Assembly (NCBI GenBank): GCA_007128275.1
Contig: SKXR01000044.1
Location: 1 to 10,006, forward strand
Length of the DNA stretch: 10,006 bases
Direction: 5' to 3'
Source of the DNA: Kiritimatiellia bacterium
GTDB lineage: Bacteria > Verrucomicrobiota > Kiritimatiellia > SLAD01
Positions 1 through 6,591 of this stretch are shown here, one piece after another. The notes under the pieces were generated by a model. It ran no database searches, was not told the DNA's origin, and was given only the letters and a program-made list of their open reading frames with translations. The position numbers and the translations under genes were made by a program. Numbering within the stretch: position 1 is the stretch's first letter; every line of letters begins with the position of its first letter.

Positions 1-1
1 C

Positions 2-433
2 GGCTTACCGGATACTTGGGAACATCTCCATTTCGGACACGCCACCGCCGCAAACGCAAACACAGCTTACGGCGACGGCCATTGGACGGCGGCCATGGCC
101 TTCATTGCGGGAACGGACCCGTTCAACCACCGGGAATACTCCGGCATTCGTGCCATTCACCCCGTATACAGGGATCAACAGGGCAGAAGCGTCCGGGACA
201 TCAACGCGGCTAAGGACAGCACAATCATCGGCCATGTCATCGAATGGCCGGGCGTGGACGGGCGGCTTTATGACGTGGAATATTCCACCAACTTGGTGAC
301 CGGCTTCCAGCCGATTCCGGACGCCACCGGCCTGAGGGCGAAATCGAGCGGCAAGAACAACACCTACACCCACGTCACGACGCAAGGGAACGCGGCGTAC
401 TATCGGGTTCGCATACGCCTTCCCAGTGAATGA
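2..433 (+). CDS. C-terminal part of a large exported protein with TSP3-like calcium module (partial, 5' end outside window)
   Basis: The reading frame is open from the left edge and ends in TGA at 431-433, so only the last 143 residues are present. Residues 1-40 of the fragment read GLPDTWE, then HFGHATAANANTAYGDGHWT and IAGTDPFN. This is the thrombospondin type 3/dockerin-like acidic module ('DGDGLPDxWE...GTDP') that precedes the C-terminus of many exported proteins in Verrucomicrobiota and Kiritimatiellota. The remainder (VIEWPGVDGRLYDVEYSTNL, ending YYRVRIRLPSE) resembles the short beta-rich tail often found after that module, which may act in sorting or surface retention. The catalytic or adhesive part of the protein lies upstream and cannot be named. 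An in-frame ATG at 95 would open a shorter frame, but the module continues upstream of it, so it is not the start. I am confident in the frame and module type; function is unknown. Confidence 0.75.
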   Translation, partial: GLPDTWEHLHFGHATAANANTAYGDGHWTAAMAFIAGTDPFNHREYSGIRAIHPVYRDQQGRSVRDINAAKDSTIIGHVIEWPGVDGRLYDVEYSTNLVTGFQPIPDATGLRAKSSGKNNTYTHVTTQGNAAYYRVRIRLPSE

Positions 434-534
434 CCCCGGTGTTCTCTCCCGCACGTGCCCGGCATCGCGCGCCCTGATGATCGAGGCGTATATGTGCTTG
501 CCTTCCGCCTTGCGACTTGGGAACGTCGGCGGGT

Positions 535-2184
535 ATGCAAACCATTATTCCACACCCTATGCGTAGACGCGACTTTCTGCGTGTACTCGGCGGAGCGGCG
601 GCCTTTTCCGCCTTGCCCTATCCGGTGCAAGCCACGGGCAACGGCCTGATCACCGTATCCCTCTTTCACACGACGGACCTGCACGGAAACATCCTGCCCA
701 CGTCCACCTACGAAGGCGTGCCGGACGTCGGTGGGCTGGCGCGATGCGCCACACAAATCCATCTTTGGAAACGACTGAACCCCCATCATGTCCTCATCGA
801 CGCCGGCGACGTGTACCAAGGCACCCAAGTCGGCTTGAACACGCGCGGCCAGGTAATGATCAACGCGTTTAACCACATGAACTATGACGCGTGGGTCATC
901 GGCAATCACGAGTTCGATTGGGGCATGGAAACGGTCAACGCCGCCCTCTCCGCTTCCGCCATGCCCGTCCTCTGCGCTAACAGCACCCTCGACGGGAAAC
1001 CGGCGGGCGCTTTGGATGACGCGAGCAGCCCGCTCTCCCGTGTCCAACCCTACATCATCAAGGAAGTCGCGGGCTTCAAGATCGGCGTCATCGGCGTCAC
1101 CACACCCGGCATGCCCTATTGGTTTCATGAGAGCCTCTATAACGGATTCGAGTTTCTTGATCCGATCGAACCCGTACGCAAGGCGTTGCGTGAAATGCGC
1201 GCCCTCCAGACCGACGCCATCGTCATCGCGGGCCACATGGGCCTGCGCCGGGGCGGAGACGATTTTGCGAACCGAACGGAAAGCCTGACCAAAGAATTCC
1301 CCGAAATCGTCGCATTCATCGGCGGACACACCCACCAAGATGTACCCTACGAAACCGTGAACGGCGTCCCCTTTACGCAAGCCAACTATTTCGGCATCCA
1401 TCTCGGCCGGCTTGACATCACCTTCGACAAGGAATCGCGGCGCATGAAATGGGCGCAACCTATCACGTCCTACATGGACCATCGTTTCGCCATCGATCCG
1501 GCCGTCTTATCTCTAGCGCAAGCGGACATCGAACGCGCCGATGAAATCATGGCCGTACCGATCGGGACGCTTGTGGAAACGCTGAGCATCGACAACGATG
1601 TCGGGCGTCCCAGTCAGGTGGAAGAACTGATTGCCGCGGCCATCATGGAAGCCATGGAAAAGCGCGGCGTGGAGGTGGACGGCGTCGTACACGGGCTCAT
1701 CTTCCCGGACGGCGATTTTCCCGCCGGCGACAAGACCATCGGCGATCTCTGGTCCATCATGCCCTACGAAAACCAGGTCGTTACAGCCCGGTTGAACCGT
1801 GAAGAACTGACGGTCATCCTGCGCGAGGTCTTCACCAATTGGGCCAGCCGAAGTTTAATGGGGATGTCCGTGGACATCGAGGGGCGGGGACGAGACTTGG
1901 AGATCAAGGAGATCTATGACCGCGAGGGACGTCCCCTCCACGCGCGCAACCGTTACCGCATCGCATTCAACTCGTATGACGCGCAATCCGGCGGACATCG
2001 CTTCATGGAATTGCGCGACATCCTGCGCCGCCCCGAAAGCCGTATGACGATCCATCCGGTGCAAACCCGTGAAGCCATTATTGATTACTTCACCGCGCGC
2101 GAGGTGGTCCGCCCCGTGCCTACCGCGCAACGGGACGACACCGCCGTCTTCTTCAGCCCGGCTTCCGAAGTGCTCACGACCTGA
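535..2184 (+). CDS. Tat-exported metallophosphoesterase, UshA/5'-nucleotidase superfamily
   Basis: This is a predicted 549-residue periplasmic phosphoesterase. The N-terminus carries a twin-arginine signal (RRRDFL at residues 10-15, then a short hydrophobic stretch, with possible cleavage after VQA near 33). The calcineurin-like domain spans about 38-300 with the full dimetal set: DLH at 48-50, DAGD at 89-92, GNHEFD at 124-128 (catalytic His125/Asp128 pair), AGHMG (His234) and GGHTH (His265, His267). The C-terminal nucleotidase domain runs from about 340 to 525 and includes IGDLWSIMPYENQVV (402-416) and NSYDAQSGGHRF (479-490). UshA relatives hydrolyse nucleotides or related phosphoesters. The usual NGGGIR substrate loop is replaced by VVHGLIF, so the substrate is uncertain. 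I chose ATG 535 because it leaves a normal n-region before the twin arginine, with a weak GGCGGG just upstream. TTG 517 and ATG 559 are alternatives, and 559 has no visible ribosome site. No convincing promoter is seen in 434-534. Confidence 0.9.
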   Translation: MQTIIPHPMRRRDFLRVLGGAAAFSALPYPVQATGNGLITVSLFHTTDLHGNILPTSTYEGVPDVGGLARCATQIHLWKRLNPHHVLIDAGDVYQGTQVGLNTRGQVMINAFNHMNYDAWVIGNHEFDWGMETVNAALSASAMPVLCANSTLDGKPAGALDDASSPLSRVQPYIIKEVAGFKIGVIGVTTPGMPYWFHESLYNGFEFLDPIEPVRKALREMRALQTDAIVIAGHMGLRRGGDDFANRTESLTKEFPEIVAFIGGHTHQDVPYETVNGVPFTQANYFGIHLGRLDITFDKESRRMKWAQPITSYMDHRFAIDPAVLSLAQADIERADEIMAVPIGTLVETLSIDNDVGRPSQVEELIAAAIMEAMEKRGVEVDGVVHGLIFPDGDFPAGDKTIGDLWSIMPYENQVVTARLNREELTVILREVFTNWASRSLMGMSVDIEGRGRDLEIKEIYDREGRPLHARNRYRIAFNSYDAQSGGHRFMELRDILRRPESRMTIHPVQTREAIIDYFTAREVVRPVPTAQRDDTAVFFSPASEVLTT

Positions 2185-2195
2185 TGGTTTCCAAC

Positions 2196-2400
2196 GGTTT
2201 TCTATTCAAATGGAAACGACCAAGCCGGGATCGCAAAGGGAATTGGGAATGCGGCGGCAGAGTCCTCTGTAGCGAAGCGGAAGAGGTCGCCGACACCGCT
2301 TTGGATGGGCGTGCCATGCGCGTGTGGCATGCTGAAGAACCCGCGCCAACCCTCCGGAGGAGGGGCTAAGCGGTTGGGTGGCAAGCGATCCACGCCCAAG
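2196..2400. other. Structured intergenic element between convergent genes (possible dispersed repeat or bidirectional terminator)
   Basis: This gap between the convergent phosphoesterase and pilC genes holds three potential hairpins in a row. The first pairs CCTCT 2264-2268 with AGAGG 2282-2286 around a GCGAAGC core. The second pairs GCGTGCCA 2309-2316 with TGGCATGC 2325-2332 (one G-T wobble, 8-nt loop). The third either pairs CCAACC 2346-2351 with GGTTGG 2372-2377 or forms the compact CCCTCC-GGA-GGAGGG at 2350-2364. None is followed by a clear T-run on either strand, so a classical Rho-independent terminator is not shown. The short open frames here on both strands lack ribosome sites and recognisable protein content. 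Repeat status is an inference from the style of the sequence; only one copy is visible in this window. Confidence 0.35.
2350..2364. terminator. Possible hairpin terminator CCCTCC-GGA-GGAGGG
   Basis: A perfect 6-bp GC-rich stem with a 3-nt loop lies between the ends of the two convergent genes, about 57 nt beyond the pilC stop codon and about 166 nt beyond the phosphoesterase stop. No T-tract follows on either strand, so intrinsic termination is weakly supported. It overlaps an alternative longer stem (2346-2351 with 2372-2377). Confidence 0.25.
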
Positions 2401-2420
2401 CCGCATCGACGAGTCGGCGC

Positions 2421-3713
2421 TTACGTTCCGATCTGGCCGATGATGGAGATCAAGGGCAGGAACAGCGCGATCACGATGGTGCCCACGACCAAGGCCAGAA
2501 ACACGATAAGCAGCGGTTCGATAATGGACGTCAATCCCGCCACGGTGTTGTCCACTTCGTCGTCGTAGTTGTCGGCGATCTTCATCAACATCTCAGGCAG
2601 TTCGCCTGTTTCTTCGCCGACTTCCACCATACTGACCACCATGGGCGGGAACACGCCGCACGCCTGGATCGGCGGGGCCATATTCTCGCCTTCCTTTACC
2701 GCGTCATGGATCGTGTTCACGGCACGGGCGATGACTTCGTTGCCCGCCGTGTCGCGGACGATGTTCAACGCCTGCAGGACCGGCACGCCGGATGTCATCA
2801 GGGTTCCCAACGTGCGGGTGAACCGCGCAATGGCGGTCTTGTTCAGCAGCACCCCGAAGATGGGCATGCGCAGCTTGAACCAGTCGAGACCGTACCGGCC
2901 CCAGGTGGTCTTGGCCATGAGTTTCATAAGGATCACAAAAATCACCAAGCCGATGATGACGAAAGGCGCGCGCTGGGCAAAGGTCCGACTGATGTTCAAC
3001 ACGATCTGGGTCAATGCGGGCAAGCCGCCTTCCCCCAAGAGATCGTCGAAAATCGCTTCGAATTTGGGGATGATGACGATCATCATAAAGGTCAGGATCA
3101 GCACGGCCATGATCAGCACCACCACCGGATAGACCATGGCGCTGATGACTTTGTTGCGAATGCGCTGCGCCTTCTCCATGAACTCGGCCAGTCGTTCCAG
3201 GACCACGTCCATTACGCCGCCGAGCTCGCCGGCTTTCACCATATTCACGTAGAGACGGTTGAAGACCCGCGGATGTTGGCTGAGCGCCTCGGCAAACGTG
3301 CTACCCGACTGAATGCCTTCCACCACTTCGGACGTGGCCTTGACCAGCAACGGATGCTTTTCCTGCTTGAGAATCACCTGTAGCCCGCGCATCAAAGGCA
3401 ACCCGGCGTTGATCAGCGTGGCCAACTGTCGCGTGTAGGTCATCAGCTGTTTCGGCTTGACCCGCATCAGGAACATAGGCATCCGGATCTCCATCTTCAT
3501 GAGATCGGATTTTCCGCCAGCCTTGGCCTTCTTCGCGGCCGGGGTCTTGGCCTTTCCAGACTTGGTCGCCGCCGCACCGGCCTCTTCCACACGGGTCGGG
3601 AACAAGCCCTGCTCACGAATGATGGAAAGGGCGGATGACTGGTTGGTCGCTTCGACCGTCCCGGTCTGCTCCTTTCCCTTGGCGTCCATCGCAGTAAATG
3701 TAAACGTCGGCAT
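2421..3713 (-). CDS. pilC: Type IV pilus inner-membrane platform protein PilC (GspF family)
   Basis: This 430-residue protein is the polytopic platform on which PilB and PilT act to add or remove pilin subunits. The N-terminal segment (1-45, MPTFTFTAMDAKGKEQTGTV...) is the usual GspF/PilC lead-in. Residues 46-74 form an Ala/Lys/Gly-rich linker. The first GspF domain spans about 88-211 (TRQLATLINAGLPLMRGL; MVKAGELGGVMDVVLERLAEFM). A membrane segment lies near 193-216 and another near 251-267. The second GspF domain spans about 291-415 (FTRTLGTLMTSGVPVLQAL; SMVEVGEETGELPEML), with the last membrane segment at about 398-425. Length is slightly above the roughly 400 residues usual for the family because of the linker. 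The ATG at 3711-3713 has a strong AGGAGA at 3721-3726 with a 7-nt gap. It is the last gene of the pil operon, 71 nt after the preceding ATPase gene. Confidence 0.95.
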   Translation of the reverse strand: MPTFTFTAMDAKGKEQTGTVEATNQSSALSIIREQGLFPTRVEEAGAAATKSGKAKTPAAKKAKAGGKSDLMKMEIRMPMFLMRVKPKQLMTYTRQLATLINAGLPLMRGLQVILKQEKHPLLVKATSEVVEGIQSGSTFAEALSQHPRVFNRLYVNMVKAGELGGVMDVVLERLAEFMEKAQRIRNKVISAMVYPVVVLIMAVLILTFMMIVIIPKFEAIFDDLLGEGGLPALTQIVLNISRTFAQRAPFVIIGLVIFVILMKLMAKTTWGRYGLDWFKLRMPIFGVLLNKTAIARFTRTLGTLMTSGVPVLQALNIVRDTAGNEVIARAVNTIHDAVKEGENMAPPIQACGVFPPMVVSMVEVGEETGELPEMLMKIADNYDDEVDNTVAGLTSIIEPLLIVFLALVVGTIVIALFLPLISIIGQIGT

Positions 3714-3720
3714 ATTCTAT

Positions 3721-3760
3721 TCTCCTGAGGCCTGACGACCAGAGTAACAGGGCCGGCCTC
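3721..3760 (-). promoter_or_regulatory. pilC leader: strong ribosome site beside a GAGGCC/GGCCTC inverted repeat
   Basis: In the 71-nt spacer before pilC, an exact 6-bp inverted repeat (3727-3732 and 3755-3760, 22 nt apart) ends directly at the AGGAGA ribosome site (3721-3726). In the mRNA, a stem here would abut the Shine-Dalgarno sequence without covering it. It might tune pilC translation or protect a processed end of the operon mRNA. There is no convincing promoter in the spacer, so pilC is probably read from the upstream promoter. The stem is short and may be chance. Confidence 0.3.
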
Positions 3761-3784
3761 GACTTCAAACAATATTGCGTAGTG

Positions 3785-5497
3785 TTACGTATATTTCAGG
3801 ATTTCCTCCACCGTGGTATAGCCGTCCAGAATACACCGGATCCCGTCTTCGCGTAACGTGCGCATGCCCAATTCGACCGCCTTATCCCGAATCACCAACG
3901 ACGGCTTGCGTTCTGAAATCAATTGGCGGATCGGATCGGTGATCCGCATATACTCATAGATACCCCGGCGCCCCCGATACCCGGTGTCGTTGCATTTGGC
4001 GCAACCGGCCCCAAAATAGAATGAACGTCCCTCCACCTGATCGGCACTCAAGCCGAGCTGCTCCACCTGCGACGGTTCCGGATCGTAGGCCGTCCGGCAA
4101 TCTTTGCAAATGGTTCGGACCAGTCGCTGGCCGAGCACGGCTTCGAGTGTGGAAGAGATTAAGAACGGTTCCACGCCCATATCGATCAATCGGGTCACGG
4201 CTCCGGCGGCGTCGTTGGTGTGCAGCGTGGAAAAGACCAAGTGTCCCGTCAACGAGGCCTGCACGGAAATTTCCGCCGTCTCCAAGTCGCGGATTTCGCC
4301 CACCATGATGATATCGGGATCCTGCCGCAAAAAGGCGCGCAACGCGCGGGCAAAGGTGAGGCCGATGGCTTCGTGCATCGGCACCTGCACCAACCCTTCA
4401 ATGTCATATTCCACGGGGTCCTCCGCGGTCAACAACTTGGACTCGATGGTGTTCAGCCGGCGCAACGCCGAATACAAGGTGGTCGTCTTCCCCGACCCGG
4501 TGGGACCCGTGACGATCATGATGCCGTTGGGCTTCGTGATGTCCGTTCCGAAATTTTCAAACACATCGTCCGGGAACCCAAGATTCTCCAAGTCCAACGA
4601 CACCACACTGCGGTCCAACACCCGCAACACCACGCTTTCGCCGAACTGCGTCGGCAGGGTGGAGACACGGAAGTCAATGGTACGCCCCGCCACATTCAAC
4701 TGGATGCGCCCGTCCTGCGGCAAACGGCGTTCGGCAATGTTCAGGCCGGAGATCACCTTGATGCGTGAGGTCACCGGAAGCGCCAAGTGTTTGGGCGGCG
4801 GCGACATCTCGTACAGCGCTCCGTCCACGCGATACCGGATCTTGAATTCGTTTTCGAACGGCTCGAAATGGATGTCCGAGGCGCGATCCTGCACCGCCTG
4901 ATACAGCACCAGATTCACAAACCGGACGACCGGCGCCGCGTTGGCCGCCGTCTCTATTTCATAAATATTGTCTTCGCCCGTGCCGAGATTGAGCAGGTCC
5001 CCCGCCCCTTCCAGCTCATTTTCCAGCGCAGACAGCATTTCACTGACGGACTCACTTTCATCGCCATAATACCGTTGAAGCGTGTTCTTGATATCGGCTT
5101 CCTTCGCGACCTTGAAGGACACGTCACGGGTCAGCACGAACATCAATTCATCCACCACCTCCGGGCTGAGGAGATCGGAGGTGGCGAGTTCGACCGCACT
5201 GGTGTCCGCTTCAAGAGGCACCACATTGTACATCCGCGCCACACTTGCGGGCAGGGACCGGATGACATCCGGAGAGATCTCCACCCCTTGGATATCGATG
5301 ACTTCCGTCCCCAGATGTTGGGCAATGAGTTCCAGCAATTGCTCTTCCGTAAGCAATTGCATGTCGAGGACGATGGCCCGCGTGGGGCGTCCCGTCCGCT
5401 CATGCTCCTCCACAATCTCTTCCAATTGCTGATCGGTCAGCAATCCGTCCTGATTGATTTCCTGGAGCAGCGAGTCTTTGAATTCTACATCCGCCAT
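3785..5497 (-). CDS. pilB: Type IV pilus extension ATPase, PilB/GspE family (third gene of operon)
   Basis: This 570-residue cytoplasmic AAA+-like hexameric ATPase is expected to power pilin addition through the PilC platform. The N-terminal GspE-type domain covers about 1-145 (PDVIRSLPASVARMYNVVPL at 76-95), then an acidic linker (about 146-182). The N2D region starts near 188 (SDIHFEP 207-213; RLPQDGRIQ 258-266). The ATPase core carries Walker A GPTGSGKT (331-338), Asp box TAEDPVEY (357-364), Walker B DPDIIMVGEIRD (393-404) and His box GHLVFSTLHTND (418-429). Two Cys pairs, C464/C467 and C499/C502, form the zinc-binding tetracysteine typical of extension ATPases and absent from PilT. The ATG at 5495-5497 has AGAGG at 5504-5508 and starts 20 nt after the pilT stop, so it is co-transcribed. 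Its Walker B segment and N-domain differ clearly from the other PilB-like protein of the operon. Whether it serves the pilus or a type II secretion-like pseudopilus cannot be decided from sequence. Confidence 0.93.
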   Translation of the reverse strand: MADVEFKDSLLQEINQDGLLTDQQLEEIVEEHERTGRPTRAIVLDMQLLTEEQLLELIAQHLGTEVIDIQGVEISPDVIRSLPASVARMYNVVPLEADTSAVELATSDLLSPEVVDELMFVLTRDVSFKVAKEADIKNTLQRYYGDESESVSEMLSALENELEGAGDLLNLGTGEDNIYEIETAANAAPVVRFVNLVLYQAVQDRASDIHFEPFENEFKIRYRVDGALYEMSPPPKHLALPVTSRIKVISGLNIAERRLPQDGRIQLNVAGRTIDFRVSTLPTQFGESVVLRVLDRSVVSLDLENLGFPDDVFENFGTDITKPNGIMIVTGPTGSGKTTTLYSALRRLNTIESKLLTAEDPVEYDIEGLVQVPMHEAIGLTFARALRAFLRQDPDIIMVGEIRDLETAEISVQASLTGHLVFSTLHTNDAAGAVTRLIDMGVEPFLISSTLEAVLGQRLVRTICKDCRTAYDPEPSQVEQLGLSADQVEGRSFYFGAGCAKCNDTGYRGRRGIYEYMRITDPIRQLISERKPSLVIRDKAVELGMRTLREDGIRCILDGYTTVEEILKYT

Positions 5498-5517
5498 GAT
5501 GAACCTCTGGTCAGGGC

Positions 5518-6591
5518 CTATTTGCCCTCCTCGATTTTTTCGATCAGGCTGGCCGGACTGTCCGCCACGCGGATCGCGTCCTCCAACGAAATGGCGCCCT
5601 GCCGGTACAACAGCATCAGGTTGGCATCCAATGTCACCATGCCCATCCGTCCGCCGGTCTGGATATCGGACGTGATGCGATACGTCTTTCCTTCACGGAT
5701 CAACGAGCGAATGGAATCCGTGGCAATCATAATCTCAAACGCCGCAACACGCCCCGGTCTATCGGCGCGCGGCAACAACACCTGCGAAATAACGGCCACC
5801 AGCGTCGCGGACATCTGTACGCGCACCTGTTCCTGCTGGTCCGTGGGAAAGGCGTCCACAATACGGTCGACGGTCCGCGCCGCGCCCGTCGTGTGCAAGG
5901 TGGCGAACACCAGATGCCCGGTTTCCGCCGCGGTTATGGCGGCGGCCATGGTTTCCAGATCGCGCATCTCGCCCACCAGTACCACGTCCGGGTCCTGACG
6001 AAGCGCCGCGCGCAGCGCCAGGCTGAAACTCTTCACATCGACACCGACTTCCCGCTGCGTGACGAGACTCTTGTGGTGATCATGATAATATTCCACCGGA
6101 TCTTCCACCGTCACGATATGCGCGTCGCGCTCGTTGTTGATGATGTCGATCATGCTGGCGAGCGTCGTCGTCTTCCCGGAACCGGTCGGCCCGGTAACCA
6201 GGATCAAGCCGCGCGGGCGGAACAGGAGATCCTTGATCTGCGGCGGCAGGCCGATATCCTCCAGGCTCATCAGCTTGGAGGGGATCTGCCGCATCACGAT
6301 GCCGTAATGTCTTTTCTGGCGAAACACACTGACACGAAAACGCGCCAAGTCGCGAAAACCAAACCCGAAGTCCGCGCCGCCGACCTCTTCCATGCGTTGG
6401 AAGTGCTCGTCATCCGTAATTTCCCGCATCAGGCGTTCGGTATCTTCCGGCACGAGCGGCTCCGATTCGAGGGCGTGCATACTGCCGTTGATCCGCAACA
6501 CGGGCGGCGATCCCACGGTCAAGTGCAGGTCGGACGCGCCTTCGTCCACCACCAACTGCAACAGGTCGTCCATCTTAATGTGCGCACTCAT
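5518..6591 (-). CDS. pilT: Type IV pilus retraction ATPase PilT
   Basis: This 357-residue cytoplasmic ATPase drives pilus disassembly and retraction, powering twitching motility or DNA uptake. The N-terminal PAS-like domain includes GASDLHLTVGSPPVLRINGS (18-37). The core carries Walker A GPTGSGKT (134-141), Asp box TVEDPVEY (161-168), the PilT-typical VTQREVG (177-183), Walker B PDVVLVGEMRD (201-211) and His box GHLVFATLHTTGAARTVDRI (225-244). The C-terminal DSIRSLIREGKTYRI (292-306) matches the AIRNLIRE motif that PilT needs for retraction. GMVTLD (317-322) stands where GMQTLD is usual. There are no tetracysteines, as expected. The length matches the family. The start ATG overlaps the stop of the upstream ATPase gene (ATGA at 6588-6591), implying translational coupling. 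Confidence 0.96.
   Translation of the reverse strand: MSAHIKMDDLLQLVVDEGASDLHLTVGSPPVLRINGSMHALESEPLVPEDTERLMREITDDEHFQRMEEVGGADFGFGFRDLARFRVSVFRQKRHYGIVMRQIPSKLMSLEDIGLPPQIKDLLFRPRGLILVTGPTGSGKTTTLASMIDIINNERDAHIVTVEDPVEYYHDHHKSLVTQREVGVDVKSFSLALRAALRQDPDVVLVGEMRDLETMAAAITAAETGHLVFATLHTTGAARTVDRIVDAFPTDQQEQVRVQMSATLVAVISQVLLPRADRPGRVAAFEIMIATDSIRSLIREGKTYRITSDIQTGGRMGMVTLDANLMLLYRQGAISLEDAIRVADSPASLIEKIEEGK

Noticed and set aside
451..458. GCACGTGC palindrome between the exported-protein gene and the phosphoesterase gene
   Set aside because: An 8-bp palindrome without a loop or flanking promoter elements is expected by chance in GC-rich DNA.
400..1482. Long open frame (360 codons) antisense to the phosphoesterase gene
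   Set aside because: The opposite strand encodes all metallophosphoesterase motifs in order. The antisense translation has no recognisable domain or ribosome site and reflects codon bias in GC-rich DNA.
2202..2406. Several 60-70 codon open frames on both strands in the 2185-2420 gap
   Set aside because: They overlap each other in different frames, lack ribosome sites and cover the hairpin-forming DNA. They are more likely non-coding structure than small genes, though comparison of copies could change this.
3714..3784. Possible separate promoter for pilC (TTGAAG-like -35)
   Set aside because: No acceptable -10 hexamer lies at 16-18 nt; the gene is more simply explained as part of the operon.
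4787..5998. Open frame of about 403 codons on the plus strand across the pilB and pilT genes
   Set aside because: It runs through two clearly coding genes and their junction on the opposite strand. Its His/Arg-rich product is a typical shadow frame.
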